A DNA stretch of 64,000 bases from Clavelina lepadiformis (Eukaryota; Chordata; Ascidiacea; Aplousobranchia; Clavelinidae): contig NC_135242.1 of NCBI RefSeq assembly GCF_947623445.1, forward strand, positions 1,426,001-1,490,000. The letters run 5' to 3'. The position numbers were made by a program, and so were the translations under genes. Under the pieces are notes generated by a model. That model ran no database searches, had not been told where the DNA came from, and saw only the letters and a list, made by a program, of their open reading frames with translations. Positions within the stretch are counted from its first letter, which is position 1, and each line of letters opens with the position of its first letter. Positions 1 through 12,824 of the stretch are shown in pieces.

Positions 1-289
1 AAAAGACCTCATAGTCATCTAGGTTAGCTGCCCCAGAAGCTATTGCAAAAAAAAAACAATTAAAATGGATAAAAAACTGAAACTCAACTAATTAAAATAA
101 TACCATAAAATAAAAACAGAGGCACACTACAGCACTAACAGCAGAATAAAAAGTTTTTTAACGAAATCAAAAATTAACAATAATATGATGCAAAATAAAT
201 TAAAATTGTTGCCTACATTGCAAATATGATTTAATCAATTCGTTAGCTTTGCCACAAATGCCATAGCAATTTAATTTCATAAGTAATTA

Positions 290-499
290 CCTATGAGGTA
301 CATTATCAAAAGCTTTCTTAAGGTCAAAAAAACCCATGCACATATAGGCCTATTTATTATTTTCTATTTGTTGGTTTGCATATTCATTGATATCTGTTAC
401 TGCTAATACAGTGGAATGAAGCTTTCGAAATCCCAATTGGTTATTATGCAGAATTTCGTTTTTATTAATGAAGTATATAAGTTTACCGTATAAAATTTT
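290..499 (-). mobile_element. LINE reverse-transcriptase fragment (CR1/L2-like), decayed
   Basis: Read on the minus strand, about 70 codons in one frame give the conserved start of a non-LTR reverse transcriptase: KILYGKLIYFINKNEIL, then NNQLGFRKLHST, then FFDLKKAFDNVPH. These match RT blocks 1-3, where the usual forms are close to NQ.GFR..HST and DLKKAFDTVxH. One in-frame TAG lies between the second and third motif, and neither flank continues as RT, so this is a dead 5'-truncated or broken copy. Clade assignment to CR1/L2 is from motif flavour only. Confidence 0.7.
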
Positions 500-2338
500 T
501 TAAATAATCTATTTAATCGACTTAACAAACGGTAACTTAAATTATTGTAAAACTAAGCAATAGCTAGTAGGCCTACCTAGATGAACTTTATACCAATCAT
601 GCTCAATTACTGTAAATGGAGATAAAAATATAGCGAAAATCTTTTCGATTACCTAGTTGCAAAATTTGACAAACACATGACAACGTTGTAATCTATTGTA
701 ATCACCACTTCAGACTTCAGCTGGCTGAAGTTCAAAACATGGAGAAAGTTACTTGTGTCACTTAGCAACATAGTTGCCACTAGTAGCACTAAAGCTCAAA
801 ATATTTTAATTTCCGGACAGGGTGAATGAAGCAATTCATAAGAAAACAGAAGTTGCGTTAACTCTTTACACTTTGCTGCTTTTCTAACTCGTTTTTGTTT
901 GCAGAGTAATCACTTCAACTCACTATAATGGTTAGCGTTGTACTTTCGCTTTAACACAAACAATGAAGAAATAAACAATACCACTTATACTTTGCTAATG
1001 TCCTTTCCTTGGTATTTAGGGTGACGTTTGAATAAAATATATTCTTCAAACTTGTAAATTTCTACAATTCAATTTTGGTTTATTATACACGATTGAAGGC
1101 GTAGGATTTGAAACGTCAACTTAATAATAAATTTTATTTTCATTGCACAAAACTTTTATTTAGTTTCGTCAAAATCCACATCTTATTTTTCATGCTTTGC
1201 TCACATACTTCCTGATTTCGCTTGTGAGTAGTGGCTGACAACAACCTCTTTAAGTGGGACTGTGAGCTGGCAAAAAATCTCAACCTAAGTTATGAACTTA
1301 TGACCAAATAACATTTAAGACAAGAATCAAGCATTGTTTTTCTAAAAGGTCTTTATTCATGAAACCTGCCGAAACAGTGCCGCAAAATTTTCATGCATTA
1401 ACATATTTTAAAAACCAAGAGCACGTTATAGAGGGCTGTGTGTGTTTGATCGTTATTTGAAGTTTGCTGTCAAAATACTGCATTACAAATTTATTGTCAA
1501 TTGTGTCAGATTCACAAAGAAAAATACAATGGGTATGGATAGCAAAGTTAGAGACAGCATAGGCAATGGGGTGGTAATGTGGAAGAAAACACATTCAGGC
1601 GAACTATGGTCCGCATTTTGTTGGCCAGGGCAAAATAATTAATGATGGTTAAAAAAGGAAAAAAAGTTGACAGCAGTATTTATTTGAAAATTAGATGAAA
1701 AAAAATTACTACTAAAATCACACAAGATAAGAGAACAGGACAACACAATATCGTGAATCACAATTATCGAGAAACAATTCATTGTTTACAGTAGATTATT
1801 ACCACAATGGCAGCGTTTCAAAAAACAAAGTGTTGACTTGTAATCAGGTGGGGTATTACACAAAGTTATGTGAACTTTTAACACAAATCACTATCAATTC
1901 CGCTGATTTGCTAGAATTCTTCAAAACACTGTTCATATTAGATATACAAAGTGCTTAAATGTAAGTTTATCATCACTATGTACCATGTAATAAGTGAAAG
2001 CAACTAATACGCAACTATTTCTCTAAAAAGCATATGGTATGAAGCTAAAGTTAAGCAACATGATATCTGAAAACTGCAACAGAGACATCAAAATTAAACG
2101 GTAAAAGTGCTGGAAATTCTGAGGCAGTGGACGCCCGTGACACATTGGAACCTGGTGACAAAAATTAGCACAAACTTTTGGTATAACTTCCTTCATAATA
2201 TAATAACTTCACATAACTTCCTTCTTCCTTCCCACAATGGAATAAAGTTAAACAGAAGTGACAACAACTACATCACGGTTATAAGTAAAGAACTTACGAC
2301 TTATAGCAATTTATCATATAACTTACAGCTTGACAATA
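500..2338. other. Intergenic, no gene seen
   Basis: AT-rich DNA downstream (3') of the minus-strand protein 4.1 gene. It probably includes that gene's 3' untranslated region near 1.7-2.3 kb. Only short ORFs without recognisable motifs occur, and I see no RNA gene or further LINE coding motifs. Confidence 0.5.
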
Positions 2339-5300
2339 TTACGAGTGGTCATTGTTGACGATTGGTCGTTCCTCTTCTACGACAACTTTTGTGATGTTTA
2401 TGTTTGGGTTGTTGATTTGTGTGTCTCGTAGCATCTCCATCATTGCCTACGTCATGAAAAACGACAAGAATTAGAAACGATCGAAATAAACCAAAATAAA
2501 TTGTAAAATTGCGGTAAACTCTTTCTGGTAATAATTATGTTCAGGACACGCTTATTTTTCTACCTGATTATGATCAACGTCCGAACCACCGACCATAACA
2601 ATCTGCTTTTCCACTCTGGTTTCACTCACACCGCCATGTACCACCTGCAAATATAAAGATACAGTATATAATATATTACATGTTTACAGAATTGTAACAA
2701 AATCACAGACGTCTTCTATTACAGTCAAACAGTTTCATAAGAAGTTATACATGCGCCCTGTTGCACAAATTTGCAATGTTTGATGAGAAATATATCACTT
2801 CACCTTTGTGATTTCGGTGGTGATGACAGAATGTTCAGTTTCGGACGAAATGATCTGACTGCTGACTAGTTCAGGTTCAAATGAACACTCGTGAGTCTTG
2901 ATGACAGGGTCGCTTGTCTCATATGTGATGGTCTTCAACTCGGTCTGTACCATCGGCGGCTGCAAGTGCAACAATGTTACAAGACTCGTTTATCTAATAC
3001 AGGCGTCACCAAACTTTTTTCATAAAAGGTTAGATAAACATGAGAACTGACAATTATGGCCCAAATACCCGATTTGGTCAATAGGCTACATACAATATAA
3101 TATGCTCATTTGTGGCACAGTAAGGCAGTGAGCCGTAATTTGGTGACCCCTAATCTAAGGCGACAACATAACTGAGAATAGAAGTTCCAGCTTATGTCAT
3201 AGATAACTCACACTGGTCGTCCCTTCTGGTACTTTCTCCACGTAAGAATCAACAACGACTGCCTCGGTTTTTACAGTAGGCGGCTGCAAAAAGCAAGAAT
3301 GACAGATGCATTTCATTCCCAGTGAACCATTTATAATTAGTTAGAGATCCCGATACGTTATTGATCTAGCCACATTTTTACTTATCTAATTTGTCAATAT
3401 AATTATAAATAAAACTAATAATATATCTCTTTATAATCATAACAACAAGAATCCACCTCCTGATAAGCATGAGGGTCATCGGCCGCTTCTTGAGAAGAAT
3501 CGCTGGAGATGCTGCTGGTGTCACTCCTCACCGTGTGAGCGACCATGACTCCATCCTGTACACTAGTGGTCAGTGAAACTTCATGAACCTGGCGTCGAAA
3601 AAGACACGATCATTAACAATATTAGGGATCTGCTGCAAAACGGCAAAACCTAAGATATACGGTCACTCCACAACATCGTTAAATGAAATTGTTAAAACGT
3701 TTTTTTTGGTATTGTATCAGGAGGAGGCGTTGAAGTAACCGAGAATTTTGAGCCGAAGCTGAAGTACCGAGCTTTCAATGTATATTATGACCGCGTGTCA
3801 TTCAAAATTTTATACCTCGTTATCATTGTGTGGGATGACAACATCCTGGACTCTCATGGTCCTTGTTTCCACGGTTGCCATGTTTATGGTGTCCTTCCTT
3901 GCCTGCAGGATCTCACTTAAATCTTCGTCATTTTCGATCGGGATTTCCTCATCATGGCTCCCTACAACTTCCTCATCCGACGATGATGATGATGATGATG
4001 AGCTTGAAGAATCAACAGGAGGAAGACTTCTTTCATCATCAGAGGATGCGTGGCTGTGATGAGTGCTTTCAGATGAGGAAGAACTGTCATCTTCAACATC
4101 CTTGTCAACATCAGGAGGCTTTTACACAACGACAGACAAAAAGTTAAAATTATGCAGCTGATCATGAAGATAAAGATGACAATGTGTATGCAAGACGTTC
4201 TTTAACGAAAAAAGTTAAAAAATTATACAAACTTAATTAGTAACCAGATACTAATTTTACATCGTACATTTTTCATTGATGACAGTTGTTAACTGACCAC
4301 ACAATAGAAAAAAATTAAAAGACCACACTAGCTTAAAGAATGAGTCAATGCTACATACACACGGATAAAGTTATCAAAAATATTTAAGAAAATCCAACTT
4401 CACTGTGGAGTCACACTCATCACCTTTCCTACTTCTTCCTCGGTCTCTGGAGGAGTTAAAATGTCAGTTTTTCTTGTTTCTTCGTAAGTAACCACAGTTA
4501 CAGTTTCCGTGGTAACTGTCTCCACTTTCTCGTGAGATGGCTGTAGCGGCTCCTAAAAAATATAGCAATGTACAACTTGTCTAACGGTGTCATATTATGA
4601 ATTCCATTTAATAGCTTACTACTATAGTAAAACAAATTACTATCAAAATAAACAAAAATTTAGAATGTAATTACAAAAGATATTAGTAACATGCTGGTTT
4701 ATGTACAAAGTCCATTACGTTCATATTATTTGTTAACTTCTCGTCATTCATACAAAAGAGGTTGCAGTATCATAGGTGAATAGTGACAAGATAGACAGCA
4801 TGAAGATATAACGACGCAATACCTGTTGTTTCTCTGGTGTTACATGTTCGGTTATCCTTCGAGTAGTCAGTCTCGCATCTAAGGCGTCGAGGGAATCGAC
4901 ACTGGACGCTGGTCTTGGGTGGGGAGATGAAAGAAACTCCACTGTTGAAAGATTTACATGTTGAAGTCGCCAAATATCAACTCCTGAGCAACTTTCTTTT
5001 TATGTATCACAACGGCGGGTTAGAGTAGAAGAGAAAAGTCAATAATTTGATCTACACATTAATGCATGCAGTCAGCAGAAGTCTACAACATATCACAAGT
5101 TTGGAAACATATCACCCTACTACTAAAGCCATGCATGTATTTCAATGCGTTAAACGCAGTTTATACAACCATGGTTTAAGAAAACATGAATTTTAATCTA
5201 ATTTTGAAAGACAAAGCATATCAAGCAAGAACCACGAAGTCTGTGCACTGTGCGTATGTGCTCCAGGCATTTCAAAGCAAGCCAACATGTTATGATGGTG

Positions 5301-8300
5301 GTAAATCTAAGCATCGTCAAGCCAGACATTAATCTAATTAATCACGCGAATATGTGTCGAAAAGATGTCAAGACTGAAAAAAATTATGAACCGCAACAGG
5401 TTTTTCAATCAAAATTACACCACATGTTAAACCTGAAGATAAACTACGCAGACTTGAAGCAATGTTATCATCAACAGCTATGATTGCACATTGCAGAAAA
5501 TCATGAACTAAAAACAACCGTTCATTTCACATCCCAATGCTAAATTCTTTGGTTTACGTGAATATAGGAAGTATCTATAATAACATGATATAAATACAAT
5601 GCATATATGAGTTTAAATAACAGCCAAAAGCCTCATGCAGAAATTTAAAAAATTTCATGTATAACTACTTCCAACTTCAACAATTTTACAATTGCTGAAT
5701 AATCAATGCCCGCTCCAAACATTACGCAAACAGCAAAGGAACGATTGTGCACTTTTCTCTAAATGTGCTTTGTTACAAATATAATAAAGTTCTATGACTG
5801 CATAATAAAAACAACCACATGCAAAGGACTCACCATGTTCTTCAACTTCATTTGCTAATAAAGTTCAGAAAATTGAAATTTAAGAAGACAAAGAAAAACA
5901 AAGCCTTGTGGTTACTACAGGAAAGTTGAACAAAATTTCAACAGACCAATTCATTTTATTCAAGTCAAGTTGTTGTTGTCATTAACTAGTCAATGATTTT
6001 ACATCAAAAAATGAAAATATGGCCCACCTGATTTAATTTTAATGTGAGAATAATCCACACTAATTATCACAAACTATATATATGAGGACTATCAAGACAT
6101 TTTACGTTCGTTGCCGCTATCTCTTGCGAGGTGGGTTTATTAGGTGGGGTGGGATTGTACTTAGTCCCACTACTTAGTATTGTGAATACAACTAATGCAA
6201 AATGTTTACCACACTACCAGAAGATGAAAAAAATCCAAAAATTTTTAAGTATTGTTGATTAAGCTAGAACCATCCAAGTTACGTTATCTTGAATAGTTAA
6301 ACAGGTTCTATATTAATGACCTAGCAAAGCCAAATTGTACCTTAGTTAAGCAGATTATAAACCCTTGAACCCTGTTAGTCACAAGACAGCATTGTTTCGT
6401 CATTATATATCGTGATAAATAGCTGACAGAGCACTTTAAAAGTAATCACACTAAAGCTCTAATGTAAGTCCTTCAACTATCTAAGGGTATAAGTACATGC
6501 GTGTGACGTCATGTGACAACGTAACTAGGGTTAAAACGAAGAGCATGCTACATACAAAGTAGCTTTTAAACTACATGGACAAATTATTATCTTGACTGTA
6601 CTAACTAAAGATGCTTAGAAAGCATGCTAAGTGGTTATTATACAAAGATGCACGTGAAGAGTTAATTTTGAGATTTTTCACTGTTAAGTGGAAATTTAAA
6701 ATAAGACTTCATCTAGTTATCACCAGAAAGTGACAGTTTACAGTATATATAACATTGATTAAAGTACAATTACATACTCCAGCGTAAATGGTACCTTTGC
6801 AATCTAAATAACGATTACCCCATATCAAGCCTTAACTCAATCCTTGTATTACTAAATTATCTCTATTACATAAACAAAGTACATTGTTGACATCGCTATG
6901 TAATCACAATTACAACCCCATCAGGATAACTTACTCTTCATCCTATGAACTTGTTTTTGGTGTTCGGACAATCCCACGCTCCCTTCTTCCTCTTCTTCTT
7001 CTTCATCATCGATTAAATCCACTTCATCCAATGACGACGACGAATGATGATTGATTCTTACTTCTTTCCCCACTTCGTTTTCATGAGGAACTTGATCAGC
7101 GGTCTGAATGAGGACATGTATAACACCGGTTCATGAATATCAGGTAAACCTTTGGAGCATATCCCAACAACGCCATATAAGTTAAGACACCAACATTGCA
7201 ACTGACTCACTCGTCATTCAATAAACAACAAACCTCTACTTCAACCACTTCTGTTGTTGTGACAACCATCTCTTCAACCACCTTTGTTTTGTCGGCTTTT
7301 TCTGGAAGCTGTAAATACAAATATTATCTCGATAGAAACTCAAGTTTTTACATATGAGCAAACATTAACAGCAACATAGTTACATCTAATTGTTTTGACA
7401 CAACTAAGCACATTTTCTTTCCTTTTGCAGGTACTTCATATTTTAGAAAGATAACACCAGGTCGAGTAAAACTAGAAGATGTACTTACAGGTGGTGGTTT
7501 TTCGGGTGAGGACTCTTCTGTGACAGAAGTCAAGACCTTTCTAACTGTAGGCACCTCTACACTATCTGGAACACACAAGGCATGTGATCGTAAGTATTGG
7601 TGTGATCAACAAACTGTATTTTTTGTCTTCACCTGAACGTAGCCTTCGACTTGGAGTCCGAACAATATTGGGGGCTGGTCGTTGTTCGCTCCCGGTGACA
7701 GCCGTCCTGGTTTCTTGTTGAGTTCGTCCACTATACCTGAACTTTGACCCTACCCTTATGAGGTGTGAGCGGGGAGGAGGATCAGATCGAATCAGCCTGT
7801 GCAATAAGAACACCATTGTGACATAATTGTACAACTATTGTCTTCATACTACTTTGTTTATACCTGAAAAAGGCGTGGTGCTCAACACCAGACTTCCAAA
7901 CATTCTTTGCGGCCCGATGATTCGGCATTTTAAAACCAATCATGCTTAATTCACTGTCACCCTTAAAAATAAAACATAAGCATTGAAAAGATAAGCATCA
8001 ATGAATTCAGCCAACTCAAGTAAGCCTTATAAAGTTAATACTTACATCCAACGGCCTGATGGTGATATAAAACTTGCTTCTAATGTATGACAGCTTTATG
8101 ACACGGGGCCAAGCAAACCTGTTGATTTGAGTGCCATCTCGATAAACCAACACTCCATTCCAACTAATTCCCACCAGCAAGTTAATCCCATCACTGTCCT
8201 GTAGAGCATGTATTAAGAATATCACAAGTCGGTTAGCTGTCCAGTCAAACCTTTCCTAACAAACTGAGCTAATACCTGAATAAAAACTATATTATGTGTT

Positions 8301-10132
8301 CGTTATACATGTAACCACGTTGTATATAGTATATTGTATCATGAATGTTGACTATTGGCCTATTAATATGGTAAAATTATATAATATTATATTATGCTTT
8401 CAAATGCTTAACGTTCATCTTTAAATGAGATTCCTTGCAAGTCAGGTTGTAAGCAAAGTCTGGCAAATAAGAACATTTGTCAAACCTGGGAGACATGAAG
8501 GTCAACTCCATATAAGGAAAGCTTTTTAGCATTTTCAAGGAAGTTTCTTTCTGCCTGTTCTGGAGTCTGGCCTCTGAGAACGAACAAGATGTTCAAGCCA
8601 ACAGTTGCCAAAAGCATTTGGTGAATTTCCATAAAAATTTCACAAACCAGTTTGTTATTACAAACCTGTGGGTCTTATGAAGTTCCATAACTCGTTCTTC
8701 TAGTTCAGCGGTCTGGTTTGGAGCAAAAGCAAAGTCATGGACATAATTCCCCTTCATTTCGCTTCGATCGTAGTCACCGAGCTCAGATTGCACAACGTAT
8801 GAACCGAGGAGAGTGTGAGTCACAAAGGAACACGGGAGCCTGTGTAGGCGACAAACTGAAGGCCTCACACAATGCAACCAGTTATAAACTTGCCGAGTAA
8901 AAAGTTTACCTTCCGGTGACAATATCTTCACGAAGCTGCAGCACCATGTAGTATCTTGTTATGTCCTCATGGAGCTGCGATGGGTCAGGTGGGTAAAACT
9001 TGACGGAGAAGTAAAATGACCATGGGCCGTCTAAACACGAAATTAACACTCGTGCAGATTAGTTATAAATCTGTGTAAGTGATTTTAAAATCCACTATGA
9101 CTATAACCTCCAATAATGTAACAATACACAACATAAATACAAATAAAATCCAAGAACAGGTTAATGAATATCCATAAATCACTACAAACTTTAAACAAAC
9201 TAGATACTGAAAAAGTTTTTTAACCCAACACTGAAGACACCAGTCAAATTACTGCAACTTAATTTTGCAAACTCGGTTAAATAAGTGGAAAGAAAAAAAA
9301 AAGTTACTGTAAAGAGGAGGAAAATGCAAATCAACGATGAAGGTGGACACGACGCAGACCGTGGCACCAATTAAACTTTCAAACCCACATAAAATTATAT
9401 ATGCATAGTGCATACACATGCTATAAAGGAAAGCGGTAGGCACTCATTCCATGATGAGTGATTCTACAGATTCAGTTTGAGCAATCGAGTGCGATACAGA
9501 AACGATTCAAATCCTTTCCAGTGAAAAACAGTTTATAATTTAGGCTCGGCTTGATTGTTTAGTTAATTTCTAATGCATAATTAGGAGAATTGTACAAAGT
9601 TGTGCATTAAGCAAAGTTAAGTTAACAAGATTGAGCCGCTGTATTTCTTCTTACTTTTCATTTGTTTCTTTATGGACTTGTTTGGCTCGAGCCAATATTT
9701 TTGATCTGATAAATCCTTGAAATAAAGTCCAAAATAATCACGTTCGATGATGTTGAGAAGATCATAAATTTGCTTGAGAAGAATGGAACCATTTCCTTGT
9801 TTCTACATAAAATATAAAAAAATCTACAGCTATAGTTTTATATAAGTTATATAAACTTAAAAAACATCCCACACAATATGAACTTGCAGCAAAAACACAG
9901 CATATATTACATATTTGAATTTTGCTGATTCTTATCATTAACAGTTCTCATAAATAGTTCAGACGTAGCTTAGCAGGGAAGCTAAACACAGAGTGAACAA
10001 CGAAAAACTAACCGGAACATCACAACGAAATTCTTGACCATTTAACAAATAAACTTGACAGGTTTTTTGTTTTTTGTTGGACACGCTTTTCTTAGTGTCG
10101 TTGGTAGATGTAATGTGACCTGTTTTCTCCAT
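2339..10132 (-). CDS. EPB41: Protein 4.1 (band 4.1, EPB41-like), FERM-domain membrane-skeleton adaptor
   Basis: Twenty exons join in frame to 835 aa: 10132-10013, 9802-9655, 9030-8910, 8839-8666, 8573-8486, 8198-8046, 7961-7864, 7796-7633, 7565-7489, 7308-7234, 7103-6935, 5854-5834, 4941-4823, 4552-4424, 4118-3816, 3588-3457, 3283-3212, 2959-2804, 2644-2564, 2446-2339. Every junction is GT-AG with matching phase. The start follows an in-frame TGA 21 nt upstream. Residues 25-300 are a FERM domain ([58 protein letters not shown]). A FERM-adjacent region follows ([12 protein letters not shown]). The middle is acidic and Ser-rich. Residues 721-835 are the 4.1 C-terminal domain ([19 protein letters not shown], final KVVVEEE). 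In the family these link membrane proteins to spectrin and actin at the cell cortex. The spectrin-actin-binding segment is weak (see findings). A 21-nt microexon at 5834-5854 keeps frame. Tunicates probably hold one gene equivalent to the vertebrate paralogs. Confidence 0.93.
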
Positions 10133-12824
10133 GTTTTGACTGTTTATTGTTCAGTTACCCAGATAATATCAGCCAATCAACAACAAATACCTAAATCACA
10201 CAGGCAATTAAGAAATATCTACGTGTAAATTAAAAATAGCAATAAATAAGGATTAGTGTTAAACTCCGAACACTTCGATTAAACTCAGCAACTGGAATGC
10301 CATTAAACAAATTATTATTACACTGCTCGATAAAGTTAGGCTATTTGTTTAATGCAGTATAGGCCTATGTATAAGCTACTAGTGCAATAGTAGCTACCGA
10401 TATGGGCTAGCCTAAGCCCTTATTTTTGAAGTTAGATTAACCTTAATAAGCGCGCATAACTATCTATCCAAGTAGGCTCATATGGTAGCTCAAAGGCCAA
10501 TGAAACTAGCCTACTCTAGCCTATGCAATACGCGCTTCTACAAACCCAGCATACACGAGCATACAGTAGGATTAGAAGCACAAAGTAGGTGAGTTCTAGC
10601 ATTCTCGCATTCACTTTAGTTTGCCGATCTTGAAAAATGCTTTGCACAAGACATAGAGTGGTAACTTAATCATAGAAACAAAAAAATCGGCAGAAGAACT
10701 TGAAAAGACATATACAGTACTGTAGAATAAAGTTTTTTGAGTCATGATTTTCAAAAACAGAGGAGCCACATTGTGTGGCGCTCAGCCGCGTACGCTCTGT
10801 ATCCACTCAAGTTTTTTTGTGAAACATGGCGCGTAAAATTGTGGTTCAGAAACAACAGCCACTGTTGTAAAATTGGACTAAACTACTGAGCGATGACAGT
10901 TTGTAAAATAAAACATTTGGTAGATAAGAACCGACAAAACTTCTACCGCCTTAAAAAACAGTTGGCCTAATTTACGCATTATCATAGATTTATAATCAAA
11001 ATCAATAGACCTTTTGCAACCATGCAGACTTCATTTTTGTTAGCTTTTTCAGTTTTGAGAAACAGTAAATCTTTAAAGCTTGCAAATACTTTAAATAGCC
11101 TAGATATCATAGGTAGTTTCTTCACAAAATTGTAATGTCAGGAAAAAGTTGACTTTTCGTCGACAGGTCTAGATTCGACTATGGCAAAATAATCGCATGG
11201 TTAATTTTTATTGTAATCGACAAACTACTCTTCCAGTACAGCCCGACTTTTACATGGTTAACCACTCATCATCTGTCCAAAGTTTATCGCAATGCATAGG
11301 CCTACATGTGCCCGTAACTTACATTTTTGTTCAAAAATACTGATGCAGATCTAAAGTCTAACGGAAACAGGGTCTGTAAAAAATTACGTTTTATTTTTGA
11401 AAGACCTGAAGACCAGGGGATCTGAGGTTCATTTGTCATCAAAATTTCGGGAACGCATTTTTCTCGCAAACGCACAACGGAATGGACAAATTTCACAAGA
11501 TACTTTTGAACTATTCAACAAAATGCTTTGGCAGCTGTTTTAGCGTGGTAGGTCACTGAGTTGACAAGGTTTTTTGGTTCTAAAATTTATAGCGTGGTTG
11601 AAAGGACTAGATAAGCAATGGTCTTAAAACGTGCTTAAAAGCTTAAAACCTTCAAGAAGTACGTATTTGATTTTTTATGACGTAAATTTATATAACTCAA
11701 TGAACCAGAAAACTGTTCTAAGCTTACCAAGATCACAAAATTTTGTATTTCAAGGTTAAGTTAAGTTAAAACTTGTTGAAAGATAATTCACAAAACTAAG
11801 TGAACGATATACAGTTGTTTCATTTCAACTTTTAATAAAATCCGTTTCGGGTTGAATTCAGGAAGTCAGAATTAAAAAAACACAACTGCAAAGGTTAAAA
11901 GGATAAGACTTCTACACTTCCATAATATTAACACATTTACTCATTTGAGCTATAGCATATTGCCTCAAACAGTATGAAGCGTACAATACACCGTTGATTT
12001 TATTGAGAAGCCTGTGGCTTTTCCTACTTTTCTTCTTGTGGTTCAAAAACTTTATTTATTTACTTTTTATATGCAGTGTGTGGGGAATTATTTTGCGGTT
12101 ATATTTGTTAAAACTTTGATGAAAAACACTTTCACGCAAGTAGAGTTTCCAATAAGTCATTCAATAGCAAACTTCATTTTTTGCACAGCAGAGTAACCTT
12201 AGGTTTACAGCTGCAAAAGATAGACTGATAGTTCAGTTTGTGCTGTAAGCAGATGTCAAATTGGATTTAGGTATAAAACAGAAGTTCAACTTTTTTGTCC
12301 GTTTAGAAGTTTCCGCCGCAGGCTACATTTTCCAGGAATCCGTAATTACTTCAACAATTCATTGCCTTCACACGGCAATATTCTTTTGAAGTAATTGCAC
12401 AACTTACAAAACCACAAATACACGCGGCTTAGCGCGAAGTCTCCACAGCTTAAATATAACTCATGTAATAAAGTTAATTATTAAACGAGACAGCTCGCAA
12501 TTTCATTAAGGCAGAACAGTGACTAACAACTTTCCTCAGGCAATAATTCTTTATACGCTTGCGAACCAAAGCGAATTGACATCATTGAGTGAATGTTATT
12601 GCCTTTGGCAGCTTTCCAAGTGGAAATCTAAGCCTGTAAAGTAAAGATTTCTAATGTTGTATCAGTTACATCAGTTATATTATATCATATCAGTATACTG
12701 TAATATTTTCAGTTACCTTTATTGTTAAGCTTTGAGTGTAAAATTTTTGTTTTTCGCTTGTTGTTACTGCAATAGGCTGAATACAAAAGTACAGTGGAGC
12801 TTAAATTTTTTAAATCAATTCGAA
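10133..12824. other. Intergenic between 4.1 promoter and P450 array
   Basis: About 2.7 kb between the 5' end of the minus-strand 4.1 gene and the first plus-strand P450, so it should hold both promoters (divergent arrangement). No ORF with recognisable motifs, no clear TATA box assignable to either gene, and no repeat family was recognised. Confidence 0.45.

Noticed and set aside
3863-4147. Plus-strand frame with a run of Met and His codons
   Set aside because: It is the antisense of the Ser/Asp-rich exon of protein 4.1; the repeated ATG/CAT comes from a GAT/TCA microsatellite-like stretch.
12400-12450. AhR/XRE response element upstream of the first P450
   Set aside because: A GCGTG core occurs on the minus strand but without the T of TNGCGTG; one core match in AT-rich DNA is not evidence.
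12732-12824. Upstream extension of the first P450 frame, and similar ones before the zinc-finger leaders
   Set aside because: These begin with TTG rather than ATG. Paralog alignment and the family's usual N-terminus place the start at the internal ATG.
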